In this document: positions 57,267 to 64,000 of the stretch, piece after piece
Layout of the letters: every line of letters starts with the position of its first letter
Numbering within the stretch: the first letter of the stretch is position 1
NCBI RefSeq assembly: GCF_000816185.1
Contig: NZ_CP007770.1
Span: forward strand, 682,001 to 746,000
Direction of reading: 5' to 3'
DNA: 64,000 nucleotides
Source of the DNA: Campylobacter insulaenigrae NCTC 12927
GTDB taxonomy: Bacteria; Campylobacterota; Campylobacteria; Campylobacterales; Campylobacteraceae
Position numbers and translations under genes: made by a program
Notes under the pieces: generated by a model
The model's input: the letters and a program-made list of their open reading frames with translations, nothing else
Database searches by the model: none
What the model was told of the DNA's origin: nothing

Positions 57267-58307
57267 TTATTTTTTTAAAGAATTTATAATCTTATTTTTA
57301 GATATTATAATTTGAGCTATAAATTCAGCTACTTGATCCCAATCTTTCTCATTTATTTGAGTTAAGGTTGGATTTTCTTTATATTCATTCCAATTTACAG
57401 GTTCAAACAGAGTTTTTCTATGCGGAAAATATTTAGATCTAATCCATTCGTTAGAACTTTCATAGTAATCAACATAAGACTTTGCAATATCTTTTGCAAC
57501 TTTAAATTTTAATCTATTATCGCTTGTGCCTTCAAAAGTTTTTCTAGCAATATAAAGTAAGGAATTAATATTTTGACCTTGCAGATCTTTTTTAATAAGT
57601 CTTGATTGAAGTTCCATACCTAAAAGATTAAAGCTTTCGTTTTTATTTTGTTTTAATACAAAATCATCATCCCATTCTAAACCTAAGTGATATACAAAAT
57701 CTTTTAGTAAAGTTCCACCAACATATTCTTCCCTAAGTAATCTAACTATTAAATTTTCTTCACCAAAAATTTCACTATGACTTTGACAAATCCATTTGTA
57801 GTCAAAAATATATTTTCTAGGATGTTCATCTGGTTTAAAATCAGCCGAATAAAACCCCATATTATTTTTAATATCTTGAGAGCAATGAGAATTTAAATAA
57901 TCTAGTGTCGATCTAAAATAAACTATCTCGTAAATTTTTGTAAATCCTAGATTATCCATCACTTTTTTCAAAATTTCTATATGTTTTTTAGTAGAAAAGT
58001 CCCAAACTATACCTTCAGCAGAAAAAATAAACTTTTTATCTTGATGTAATTTTGCTTCCACTCTAAAATTTTCAACAGCTTTAATCAAACGCTCATCATC
58101 TAAATCATCTAAGACATTAGAACTTAAATTTTCTTTTTTAACTAATTCTAAAACTATATCAACTAACACCCAATGTCTATTTGCCATTCTTAAGCTTTTT
58201 GGATATATATAACCTTGTTCTAAAAGCTTGTCTTCATTTTGCATTAAAAAACCTTGTTTTTCTTGGTTGCCCGTATTTGTAGTTCCTATATGTAAATAAG
58301 CTGTCAT
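57267..58307 (-). CDS. Sulfotransferase-like P-loop protein with altered PAPS loop
   Basis: 346 residues. The N-terminus LHIGTTNTGNQEKQGFL has the position and shape of the sulfotransferase 5'-PSB loop (usual TxKTGTTS), but Lys is replaced by Asn and Gly-Thr-Thr by Gly-Asn-Gln. The later segment IVYFRSTLDYLNSHCSQ resembles the 3'-PB region (RxPxxxxxS). It could be an inactive or neofunctionalised sulfotransferase. It is followed upstream on the same strand by DUF2920 copy 4 (22-base gap downstream of it), pointing to glycan modification. Confidence 0.72.
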   Translation of the reverse strand: MTAYLHIGTTNTGNQEKQGFLMQNEDKLLEQGYIYPKSLRMANRHWVLVDIVLELVKKENLSSNVLDDLDDERLIKAVENFRVEAKLHQDKKFIFSAEGIVWDFSTKKHIEILKKVMDNLGFTKIYEIVYFRSTLDYLNSHCSQDIKNNMGFYSADFKPDEHPRKYIFDYKWICQSHSEIFGEENLIVRLLREEYVGGTLLKDFVYHLGLEWDDDFVLKQNKNESFNLLGMELQSRLIKKDLQGQNINSLLYIARKTFEGTSDNRLKFKVAKDIAKSYVDYYESSNEWIRSKYFPHRKTLFEPVNWNEYKENPTLTQINEKDWDQVAEFIAQIIISKNKIINSLKK

Positions 58308-58329
58308 ATTTCACCCTCTGTAATAATTT

Positions 58330-59541
58330 TTATATAATTGAAAGACAAAATTTATCATCTTTATCCTTAAAAGTAAAAACTTTATCCTTGCAAGGATAAG
58401 AAATACTATCTTCTCTTATATTAAATTCTTTACCTTTTAATTTTTCTAACATGTTTGGTAATTCTTTATTGAATAATGCTTTATCAGGAATTCCACATCC
58501 ATGTTCTAAATCTTTAATGTATTTACCATCTATATCTTTTTCTTCTATTAAATGAAAATTTATTTCATAGCCCAATGCTTTAAGTATTTGTACTATTTGA
58601 ATCTTGTAGTTAGTTGGGGTGAGTGTATCTTTTGAGCCATGATAACTTATATAAACTATATCTTTACTTTTTTGAGTTTGTAATATTAAATGAGTTTGAT
58701 TTAATAAAGCTCTTATTAGATAATTTTCATCTGCAAAATAATAAGGAGAGTTTGGGTTTTTTCTAGTCCAATGAGTTTTAACTTGACAATGCATCATTAT
58801 ATTAGAACCATAAACTACGCTATCTTCTTTTTGAAATTCCTTTCCTAAAAAATACTCAAATGGTGGCAAGATTGCAGCTGAATTTTCTATAACTCCATCA
58901 ACATACCAAGGAGCTATCTTTGCACACATTAAAGCTAAATAACCTCCATAAGATCCACCTCCGTAAATTTTAGGTAGAGTTTTAAATTGAGGATATTTAT
59001 TTAAAATATCTTTTAAAGCATTGATATGATCAATTGCTGCCATTATGCCATAGTTTTGATATTCGTTATTTGGTGGAATAAAGGTTGCACTAAAATGTGC
59101 TCGATAATCTTGAGACAAAAGATTATTTTCTTTTAGATTGCTAATAGTCTTGTTCAAAAATTCATAATGGATAAAGGCCGTAGATGTATCTAATTTACTA
59201 GTTTGAAGATTAAAATTTTCTAAAACTAATTTTAAATTTGGCAAATCCTCTTCAATAAACGCTAGTAATGCACTATATCTTTCCACATCACTTTTTCTTT
59301 GACAAAAACAATGATACAAAACACTTACTGCAGCAACATTGTATTTTTTAGCTACAAATTGTCGATTAAAATCAACAAAAGTCATATTAGCATTTGCACC
59401 ATATCCACCTATTACAAATACCACAGCTTTCATCTCTTTTTCATCATCATAAGTTATTCTATATTCAAGTTTACTTTCTCTTTTTATATTAAGTTCTACA
59501 TCATCACAAGAATCTATGAAATAAGTTTTATTTATAAGCAT
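58330..59541 (-). CDS. DUF2920 (617-family) alpha/beta-hydrolase-like protein, copy 4, without homopolymer
   Basis: 403 residues from ATG 59541 (AAAAGG seven to nine bases upstream; the ATG at 59547 sits on this ribosome site). Elbow GGGSYGGY (Ser197), acid in GSKDTLTP, His in LEHGCGI. The elbow glycines are encoded as GGAGGTGGA (58954-58962), so the G9 switch seen in copies 2 and 3 is absent while the amino acids are the same: constitutively ON. The C-terminus ends KFCLSII instead of KFVLELN. Confidence 0.88.
   Translation of the reverse strand: MLINKTYFIDSCDDVELNIKRESKLEYRITYDDEKEMKAVVFVIGGYGANANMTFVDFNRQFVAKKYNVAAVSVLYHCFCQRKSDVERYSALLAFIEEDLPNLKLVLENFNLQTSKLDTSTAFIHYEFLNKTISNLKENNLLSQDYRAHFSATFIPPNNEYQNYGIMAAIDHINALKDILNKYPQFKTLPKIYGGGSYGGYLALMCAKIAPWYVDGVIENSAAILPPFEYFLGKEFQKEDSVVYGSNIMMHCQVKTHWTRKNPNSPYYFADENYLIRALLNQTHLILQTQKSKDIVYISYHGSKDTLTPTNYKIQIVQILKALGYEINFHLIEEKDIDGKYIKDLEHGCGIPDKALFNKELPNMLEKLKGKEFNIREDSISYPCKDKVFTFKDKDDKFCLSII
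59405..59541 (-). repeat. Shared 5' block of DUF2920 copy 4
   Basis: Same ~137-base block as in copy 3 (54238-54374). Together with it, it flanks the 5-kb region with adenylation, decayed, carrier and sulfotransferase-like genes as direct repeats. Confidence 0.8.
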
Positions 59542-59599
59542 ACGCATCCTTTTAAGATTTAGTAAAACTATACCTAAAAATTACAAAAATAAAAATTAC

Positions 59600-60343
59600 T
59601 TATCCAAAAGCACCACTTAAATAAGCTTTTGTTTTTTCTTCTTTTGGATTGTTAAAAAATTCATTACTTTCATTAAATTCAACCAATTTACCTAAATGAA
59701 AAAATGCAGTATAATCAGCCACTCTTTTACCTTGTTGCATATTATGAGTCACCATAATCATAGATAAATCATGACTAAGTTCTTTAATTAGCTCTTCGAT
59801 CACACTAGATGATATAGGATCAAGAGCTGAAGTTGGCTCATCTAAAAGTAAAAGCTTAGGTTTAATTGCCAAAGCTCTTGCTATACAAAGTCTTTGTTGT
59901 TGACCACCAGAAAGCGCTAAAGCACTTTGACGAAGCTTATCTTTAACTTCTTCTAATAAACCAACTTTTTCTAAACAACTTAAAACCAATTGTTCTTCTT
60001 GAGCTTTATCTTGTATCATTCCATGAAGTCTTGGAGCATAAGCTATATTTTCATATATACTTTTTACAAAAACATTAGGTTGCTGAAAAACCATACCAAC
60101 ATTTTTTCTAAGAACAACAACATCTTGATTTTTTACATCTTTTTTATTTACTTCTACAAGCCCATCGATTGTAGCGATTTTGTCATTCATACGATTAAAA
60201 CAGCGTAGAAATGTTGATTTTCCACAACCTGAAGCACCTATTAAAGCTGTTATTTTATTTTTTTGTATTTGCATATTGATATCAAATAAAGCTTGTTTTT
60301 TTCCATAGAATAAATTTAAATCAACAGTTTTTGCAATAATCAT
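59600..60343 (-). CDS. pstB: Phosphate ABC transporter ATP-binding protein PstB
   Basis: 247 residues. Walker [11 protein letters not shown]-loop VFQQPNVF, signature [10 protein letters not shown], Walker [13 protein letters not shown], and MVTHNMQQ with the switch His. Drives high-affinity phosphate uptake through PstAC. It overlaps pstA by 4 bases and is the last gene of pstSCAB. No PhoU gene follows; DUF2920 copy 4 does. Confidence 0.96.
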   Translation of the reverse strand: MIIAKTVDLNLFYGKKQALFDINMQIQKNKITALIGASGCGKSTFLRCFNRMNDKIATIDGLVEVNKKDVKNQDVVVLRKNVGMVFQQPNVFVKSIYENIAYAPRLHGMIQDKAQEEQLVLSCLEKVGLLEEVKDKLRQSALALSGGQQQRLCIARALAIKPKLLLLDEPTSALDPISSSVIEELIKELSHDLSMIMVTHNMQQGKRVADYTAFFHLGKLVEFNESNEFFNNPKEEKTKAYLSGAFG

Positions 60344-61428
60344 GAATTTTTTCCTTGAAAATATTTTCTAAGTAATACAGCACTTAAATTTAATATAACT
60401 AAAAGTCCTAATAAAATTAAAATTCCAGCAGCAGTTCTTTCTAAAAATGCTCGTTCTGGCATAGCAGACCATGTGAAAATTTGAGCTGGTAAAACACTAG
60501 TTGGTGAAAAGATACTACTAGCTACATCAGGAATAAAAGCTATCATACCTATTATCATTAAAGGTGCTGTTTCTCCTATAGCTTGTGCTAAAGTTAAAAT
60601 AGAACCTGTGAGTATCATAGGCATTGCCAAAGGAAGCATTATACCTTTAATCATTTGAAATTTACTCATACCTAAAGCATAAGCTGCATTTTTCATATTA
60701 ACATCTACACTTTTTAATGCAGCTTTTGTAGAAACTATAATAATTGGCAAACTCATTATAGCTAGTGTAAGACCTCCTGCGATAGCTGAGGATCTAGGCA
60801 TACCAAATAAATTTATAAACACACCAAGTCCCAAAAGTCCAAATAAGATACTAGGAATACTCGCAAGATTATTTATACAAACTTCTATAAAATGAGTAAA
60901 TAAATTCTGTGGAGCAAATTCTTCTAAATAAATTGCCGCACCAACCCCAATTGGAATACTTACAACCATACAAACAACCATCACAAGTAAAGTTCCCACA
61001 ACAGAAGATAAAATACCTGAATTTTCAGGTGATTTTGAATCTCCATTTAGAAAAAAATTTGCATTAAATTTTAATTGTATTTGTTCTTTTTGCATCAACT
61101 CATTTATAAGTTGTATTTGCGCATCATCAAGTTTATTATAATTTTTTTTCATATATTGATCTACTTCAGCATTTGCTAAAAACCAAGCCTCTCCGCTTAC
61201 TTGAGAAGATCGAATTTTTCTTTGTTCTACTCGAGATAATAATTCATAAACTGGAGAATTTCTCTCTGCATATGTATAAATATAAGTTTGCTTAAAAGCT
61301 CCAAGCCCTAAATAAAAAATACTTGATAAAAAAATACCAAGAAAAACAAGATTTATATAAAGACCCATTTTGCAAAATCTTTTAAAAGATTTTGAGGCTT
61401 TTTTTCTCTGTCTAAACAATTTTTTCAT
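60340..61428 (-). CDS. pstA: Phosphate ABC transporter permease PstA
   Basis: 362 residues, longer than the ~296 of the E. coli protein. The extra part is a ~70-residue periplasmic stretch between the first membrane segment ([19 protein letters not shown]) and the core. The permease core has [28 protein letters not shown], with the EAA-type cytoplasmic loop, and [11 protein letters not shown]. It overlaps pstC by 4 bases. Confidence 0.94.
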   Translation of the reverse strand: MKKLFRQRKKASKSFKRFCKMGLYINLVFLGIFLSSIFYLGLGAFKQTYIYTYAERNSPVYELLSRVEQRKIRSSQVSGEAWFLANAEVDQYMKKNYNKLDDAQIQLINELMQKEQIQLKFNANFFLNGDSKSPENSGILSSVVGTLLVMVVCMVVSIPIGVGAAIYLEEFAPQNLFTHFIEVCINNLASIPSILFGLLGLGVFINLFGMPRSSAIAGGLTLAIMSLPIIIVSTKAALKSVDVNMKNAAYALGMSKFQMIKGIMLPLAMPMILTGSILTLAQAIGETAPLMIIGMIAFIPDVASSIFSPTSVLPAQIFTWSAMPERAFLERTAAGILILLGLLVILNLSAVLLRKYFQGKNS

Positions 61429-62339
61429 AAATTTTTCCTTTTATGAAAGCGATTGATTAAATAAACGCTAAAAATATTAATAATTAAAGTAATAATAAAC
61501 AATACAAATCCTAAAGAAAATGCACTTAATGCTAAAGAACTATCAAAAGCTTGATCTCCGCTTAAAGCTTCTACTATTTTAACAGTAACTGTTGTCATAT
61601 CTTCTAAAAAATTCATACTCAAATTCGGTCTTAAGCTAGCAGCCATAACCACTATCATAGTTTCACCAAGTGCTCTTGAAAGCCCTAAAAGACAAGCAGC
61701 TACCATACCAGGCAAAGCCTCTGGTAAAATTACTGCAAAAACTACTTCTTTTTTTGTCATACCTAAAGCATAAGCGCCATTTATTCTTTTTTGACTAACA
61801 GCTTCAATACAATCTTGAGATAAAGAAGCTATAATAGGAACTATCATTATCCCCATAATAAATCCTGCCCCAAGAGCACTTTGAAAACTAGCATTAATAC
61901 CAAAAAGAGAGAAAAACCACACTATAAAAGGAGCCACAACTATCGCTGCAAAAAATCCAAAAACCACGGTTGGAATTCCAGCTATAATTTCTAGAATTGG
62001 TTTTAAATAATTTTTAGATTTTTTACCTGCAAAAACGCCTAAATAAACTGCGCACATAATTCCAAGAGGCAAAGCAGTTATCATAGCAATTAAAGATATA
62101 TAAAAAGTTCCCCAAAATAAAGACAAAGCACCAAAAATTCCTTCTTTTCTTACTCCATCAGCTCCAACAAAAGCTGTATCAGCAGCCCACTGACTAGAAA
62201 ATAAAAAAGTAAAAACGCTTTCTTTTTGAAAAAATTTCAAAGCTTCAACTAAAATAGTTAGCATAATGGCAAAGCTTACCACTACGCTAACAAAAGCACA
62301 AAGAAAGAGTATAAATTTAACTATTTTTTCTTTTGCCAA
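61425..62339 (-). CDS. pstC: Phosphate ABC transporter permease PstC
   Basis: 304 residues, six membrane segments. EAA loop NGAYALGMTKKEVVFAVILPEALPGM and LSRALGETMIVVMAA are typical of PstC. It forms the channel with PstA. Starts 16 bases after the pstS stop. Confidence 0.95.
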   Translation of the reverse strand: MAKEKIVKFILFLCAFVSVVVSFAIMLTILVEALKFFQKESVFTFLFSSQWAADTAFVGADGVRKEGIFGALSLFWGTFYISLIAMITALPLGIMCAVYLGVFAGKKSKNYLKPILEIIAGIPTVVFGFFAAIVVAPFIVWFFSLFGINASFQSALGAGFIMGIMIVPIIASLSQDCIEAVSQKRINGAYALGMTKKEVVFAVILPEALPGMVAACLLGLSRALGETMIVVMAASLRPNLSMNFLEDMTTVTVKIVEALSGDQAFDSSLALSAFSLGFVLFIITLIINIFSVYLINRFHKRKNL

Positions 62340-62355
62340 TTTCTATCCCTATATA

Positions 62356-63336
62356 CTAAAAAACTTTTCCAGCTTTTACAAGCTCAGAATTTAATAATTC
62401 TTTTTCATCAACATGTTTTTGCATTTGTTTTAACATATCATCATTTAAAGGAACGAGACCTATTTTTTCTAATTCTGCTCCTGATTTAGCCAAATCATCG
62501 CTAATATAAATTTTTGCAAATTCAAGTGCATCTTGATTTTTAGCGTTAACATAAATAAACAAAGATCTTGATAATTTATAAGATCCATTGGAAATATTTT
62601 CATTATTTGCTTGAATATTATCTATACTCACAGCATTAATCTTATCTTCATTACTAACTAAAAATCCATAACCAAAAAGCCCAAAAGCTTCTTTGTCTAC
62701 ATTTAATTTTGAAACAATTAAATTATCATTTTCTCCACTTGGTATATACATTCCATCTTGACGTATTGCTTTATATTTATCTTCATATTCTGAAAACTTT
62801 TTAGCACTATGTATCATAATTAATTCTTCTATAGTATCTCTTGTACCAGAACTAGAAGGAGGTCCGTAAATAGTAATTTTTCTATTAGGTAATTTTGGAT
62901 TGATTTCGTTCCAGTTTTTATAAGGATTTGGAACTAATTTTCCATTTTGTGGTATTTCTTTGGCTAATGCTAAAAACAATTCCTCAGTTGTAATATTTAA
63001 AGGAGCATTGATTTTATTTTGAGCTAAAACAATACCATCATAACCTATCATTACTCCAAGAATATCTTTAACTCCTGAATTTTGACAAACTTCAAATTCA
63101 CTAGGTTTTATAGCTCTTGAAGCATTAGATATGCTAGTTATACCTTCGCAAAAAACTTTAAAACCACCTCCAGTTCCTAAACTTTCCACTATAGGAGTTT
63201 TTACATTTTTTATCAAAGCATATTCTTCTGCAACAAAAGAAGTGAAAGGATACACTGTAGATGAACCAGCTATTTTAAGGTCTGCTGCACTTAAACTCAT
63301 AAAAGCCATCAAACTTAAAGCTAAAACTTTTTTCAT
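62356..63336 (-). CDS. pstS: Phosphate-binding periplasmic protein PstS
   Basis: 326 residues. Signal peptide MKKVLALSLMAFMSLSA; phosphate-binding segments AGSSTVYPF, ESLGTGGGF, SRAIKPSE, and PPSSSGTRDTIEEL, all characteristic of PstS. Ribosome site AAGGAG before ATG 63336. It is the first gene of the pst operon, with a divergent response regulator gene 90 bases away. Confidence 0.95.
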   Translation of the reverse strand: MKKVLALSLMAFMSLSAADLKIAGSSTVYPFTSFVAEEYALIKNVKTPIVESLGTGGGFKVFCEGITSISNASRAIKPSEFEVCQNSGVKDILGVMIGYDGIVLAQNKINAPLNITTEELFLALAKEIPQNGKLVPNPYKNWNEINPKLPNRKITIYGPPSSSGTRDTIEELIMIHSAKKFSEYEDKYKAIRQDGMYIPSGENDNLIVSKLNVDKEAFGLFGYGFLVSNEDKINAVSIDNIQANNENISNGSYKLSRSLFIYVNAKNQDALEFAKIYISDDLAKSGAELEKIGLVPLNDDMLKQMQKHVDEKELLNSELVKAGKVF

Positions 63337-63384
63337 AGATTTTCTCCTTAATATTAAAAAAGTAATGAAAATTTAAAATAAAAT

Positions 63385-63401
63385 GGAAACATTTTGGATA
63401 C
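63385..63401. promoter_or_regulatory. Candidate Pho-box-like direct repeat between pstS and the regulator
   Basis: GGAAAC-ATTTT-GGATAC on the plus strand (minus: GTATCC-AAAAT-GTTTCC): two six-base direct repeats 11 bases apart, i.e. one helical turn, as OmpR/PhoB-type regulators bind. It resembles the PhosR box reported for C. jejuni (GTTTCNAAAANNGTTTC as I remember it), with one base less in the spacer. Confidence 0.5.
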
Positions 63402-63410
63402 AAATATTTT

Positions 63411-63420
63411 TTGATATAAT
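63411..63420 (+). promoter_or_regulatory. Extended -10 box of the phosR-like gene, leaderless geometry
   Basis: TTTTTTGATATAAT ends at 63420. Six bases then separate it from ATG 63427, so transcription would begin at or next to the A of the start codon. No Shine-Dalgarno sequence is present in this stretch. Confidence 0.6.
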
Positions 63421-63426
63421 TTTTGA

Positions 63427-64000
63427 ATGTTAAATTTAGTTCTGATAGAAGATGATAAAGATTTAAATGAGCTTTTATGTTTTAGATTAAAGCAAGAAAA
63501 TATTAACGTCTTTAGTTTTTTTGATTTTTTAAATTTGGAAAACTTTTTAGATAAGAATGATATTGATTTAATCATTATGGATAGAAATCTTCCAAGTGGA
63601 GATAGTATTGAAATGATTAAAAAAATGAGAAAAAAAGGTTATGATGAAAATGTTATTTTTCTCAGTGCTAAAACTTTACAAAAAGATATTTTAGATGGTT
63701 TTGAGCAAGGATGTGATGATTATATTTGTAAACCTTTTGATTTTAACGAATTACTATTTAGAATTAAAGCTGTTACTAAAAGAAATAAACTTCAAAAAGA
63801 AGAAATAATTTGTGGTGATTTTATTTTATATTTTGAAGAGAGAATACTTTCTTATAAAAATGAAAATATAAATTTAAGCACATTAGATGTTGAGCTTTTA
63901 AAATGCTTTTTTATTCATAAAAATCAACTTTTAAATAGACAATTTTTAAGCGAACAAGTATGGAAAAACGACAATACTAGCGATAAGACTATCAATACTG
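63427..64000 (+). CDS. phosR: OmpR-family response regulator, probably PhosR (3' truncated by window edge)
   Basis: 191 complete codons are visible. Receiver domain with acidic pair IEDDKDL (residues 7-13), phospho-acceptor Asp in LIIMDRNLPSG, and Lys in YICKPFDF; the winged-helix domain starts near residue 125 (LSTLDVELLKCFF ... FLSEQVWKND) and runs off the window. Its place divergent to pstS argues for the phosphate regulator PhosR, which activates pst in C. jejuni, where the gene lies elsewhere (from memory). A sensor kinase gene would be expected next. Confidence 0.82.
   Translation, partial: MLNLVLIEDDKDLNELLCFRLKQENINVFSFFDFLNLENFLDKNDIDLIIMDRNLPSGDSIEMIKKMRKKGYDENVIFLSAKTLQKDILDGFEQGCDDYICKPFDFNELLFRIKAVTKRNKLQKEEIICGDFILYFEERILSYKNENINLSTLDVELLKCFFIHKNQLLNRQFLSEQVWKNDNTSDKTINT

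Noticed and set aside
57240-57275. Overlap or fusion between the carrier and sulfotransferase-like genes
   Set aside because: They are convergent; stops lie next to each other at 57266/57267, and both proteins have normal ends.
1-64000. CRISPR array, tRNA, insertion sequence or prophage
   Set aside because: No regularly spaced direct repeats, no cloverleaf sequences, no transposase or integrase motifs were found on reading; the only long repeats are the DUF2920 paralogues.

Overview
The window is very AT-rich, densely coded DNA from a thermotolerant Campylobacter of the C. jejuni / coli / lari clade. The call rests on gene content and micro-synteny: rpoN-ABC-tsaE-S4-argG, hslVU-era, fliS-fliD-flaG, hspR-cbpA-htrA-cprRS, the hypABCDEF cluster and pstSCAB. 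It is not C. jejuni NCTC 11168 itself. From memory, blocks that are apart on that chromosome (Cj0858-0857, Cj0769-0764, Cj0670-0659, Cj0551-0539, Cj1233-1226, Cj0777-0779, Cj0627-0613) are strung together here. A C. lari-group species is my best guess, but the sequence alone does not prove it.

Layout. 1-2.3 kb: 3' part of murA, then moeA. 2.4-2.7 kb: a small minus-strand gene with a sigma-54-type promoter. 2.9-9.3 kb: plus-strand run flgA-ubiX-coaD-tmk-hisS-speA-murG. 9.3-12.5 kb: minus-strand yggS, rpoN, lptB, tsaE and an S4-domain gene. 12.6-18.5 kb: plus-strand argG-rplI-hslV-hslU-era and two membrane coiled-coil proteins. 18.6-18.9 kb: the RNase P RNA gene. 18.9-22.2 kb: flaG-fliD-fliS-fliT-like behind a sigma-28-type promoter. 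22.3-33.9 kb: a tightly packed minus-strand block running from cbpA and hspR through kefB, a HAD phosphatase, ispB, hemA, proS and hemC to ubiD. 34.0-40.9 kb: plus-strand htrA, cprR, cprS, a UvrD-family helicase, tpx, a Crp/Fnr regulator and a small membrane protein. 40.9-48.6 kb: a frameshifted msrA, the complete hypBCDEA set, hypF and a HypF-related protein. 48.7-50.6 kb: a YgjP-type metallopeptidase and a MATE exporter.

50.7-59.5 kb is the accessory, most variable part. It holds four paralogous DUF2920 (Campylobacter '617 family') alpha/beta-hydrolase-like genes, three of them with a G9 homopolymer in the coding strand at or just before the nucleophile elbow. Embedded between them are a stand-alone amino-acid-type adenylation enzyme, a 78-residue carrier protein, a heavily decayed fused gene and a sulfotransferase-like gene. 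In C. jejuni the closest counterparts that I remember lie in two places (Cj0617-0618, and Cj1305c-Cj1310c in the flagellin glycosylation region). Here they form one locus between the MATE exporter and pstB. 59.6-64 kb: pstB-pstA-pstC-pstS with a divergent, truncated OmpR-family regulator (probably PhosR).

How the genes fit together: ubiX, ubiD and ispB supply menaquinone steps, and hemA and hemC early haem steps. rpoN, flgA and the flaG-fliD-fliS unit belong to flagellar assembly. hypA-F mature a [NiFe] hydrogenase encoded elsewhere. hspR, cbpA and htrA form a stress group. The DUF2920 / adenylation / carrier locus looks like a phase-variable decoration system for a surface or flagellar glycan; its substrate is unknown. 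No tRNA, rRNA operon, CRISPR array, insertion sequence or prophage was seen.
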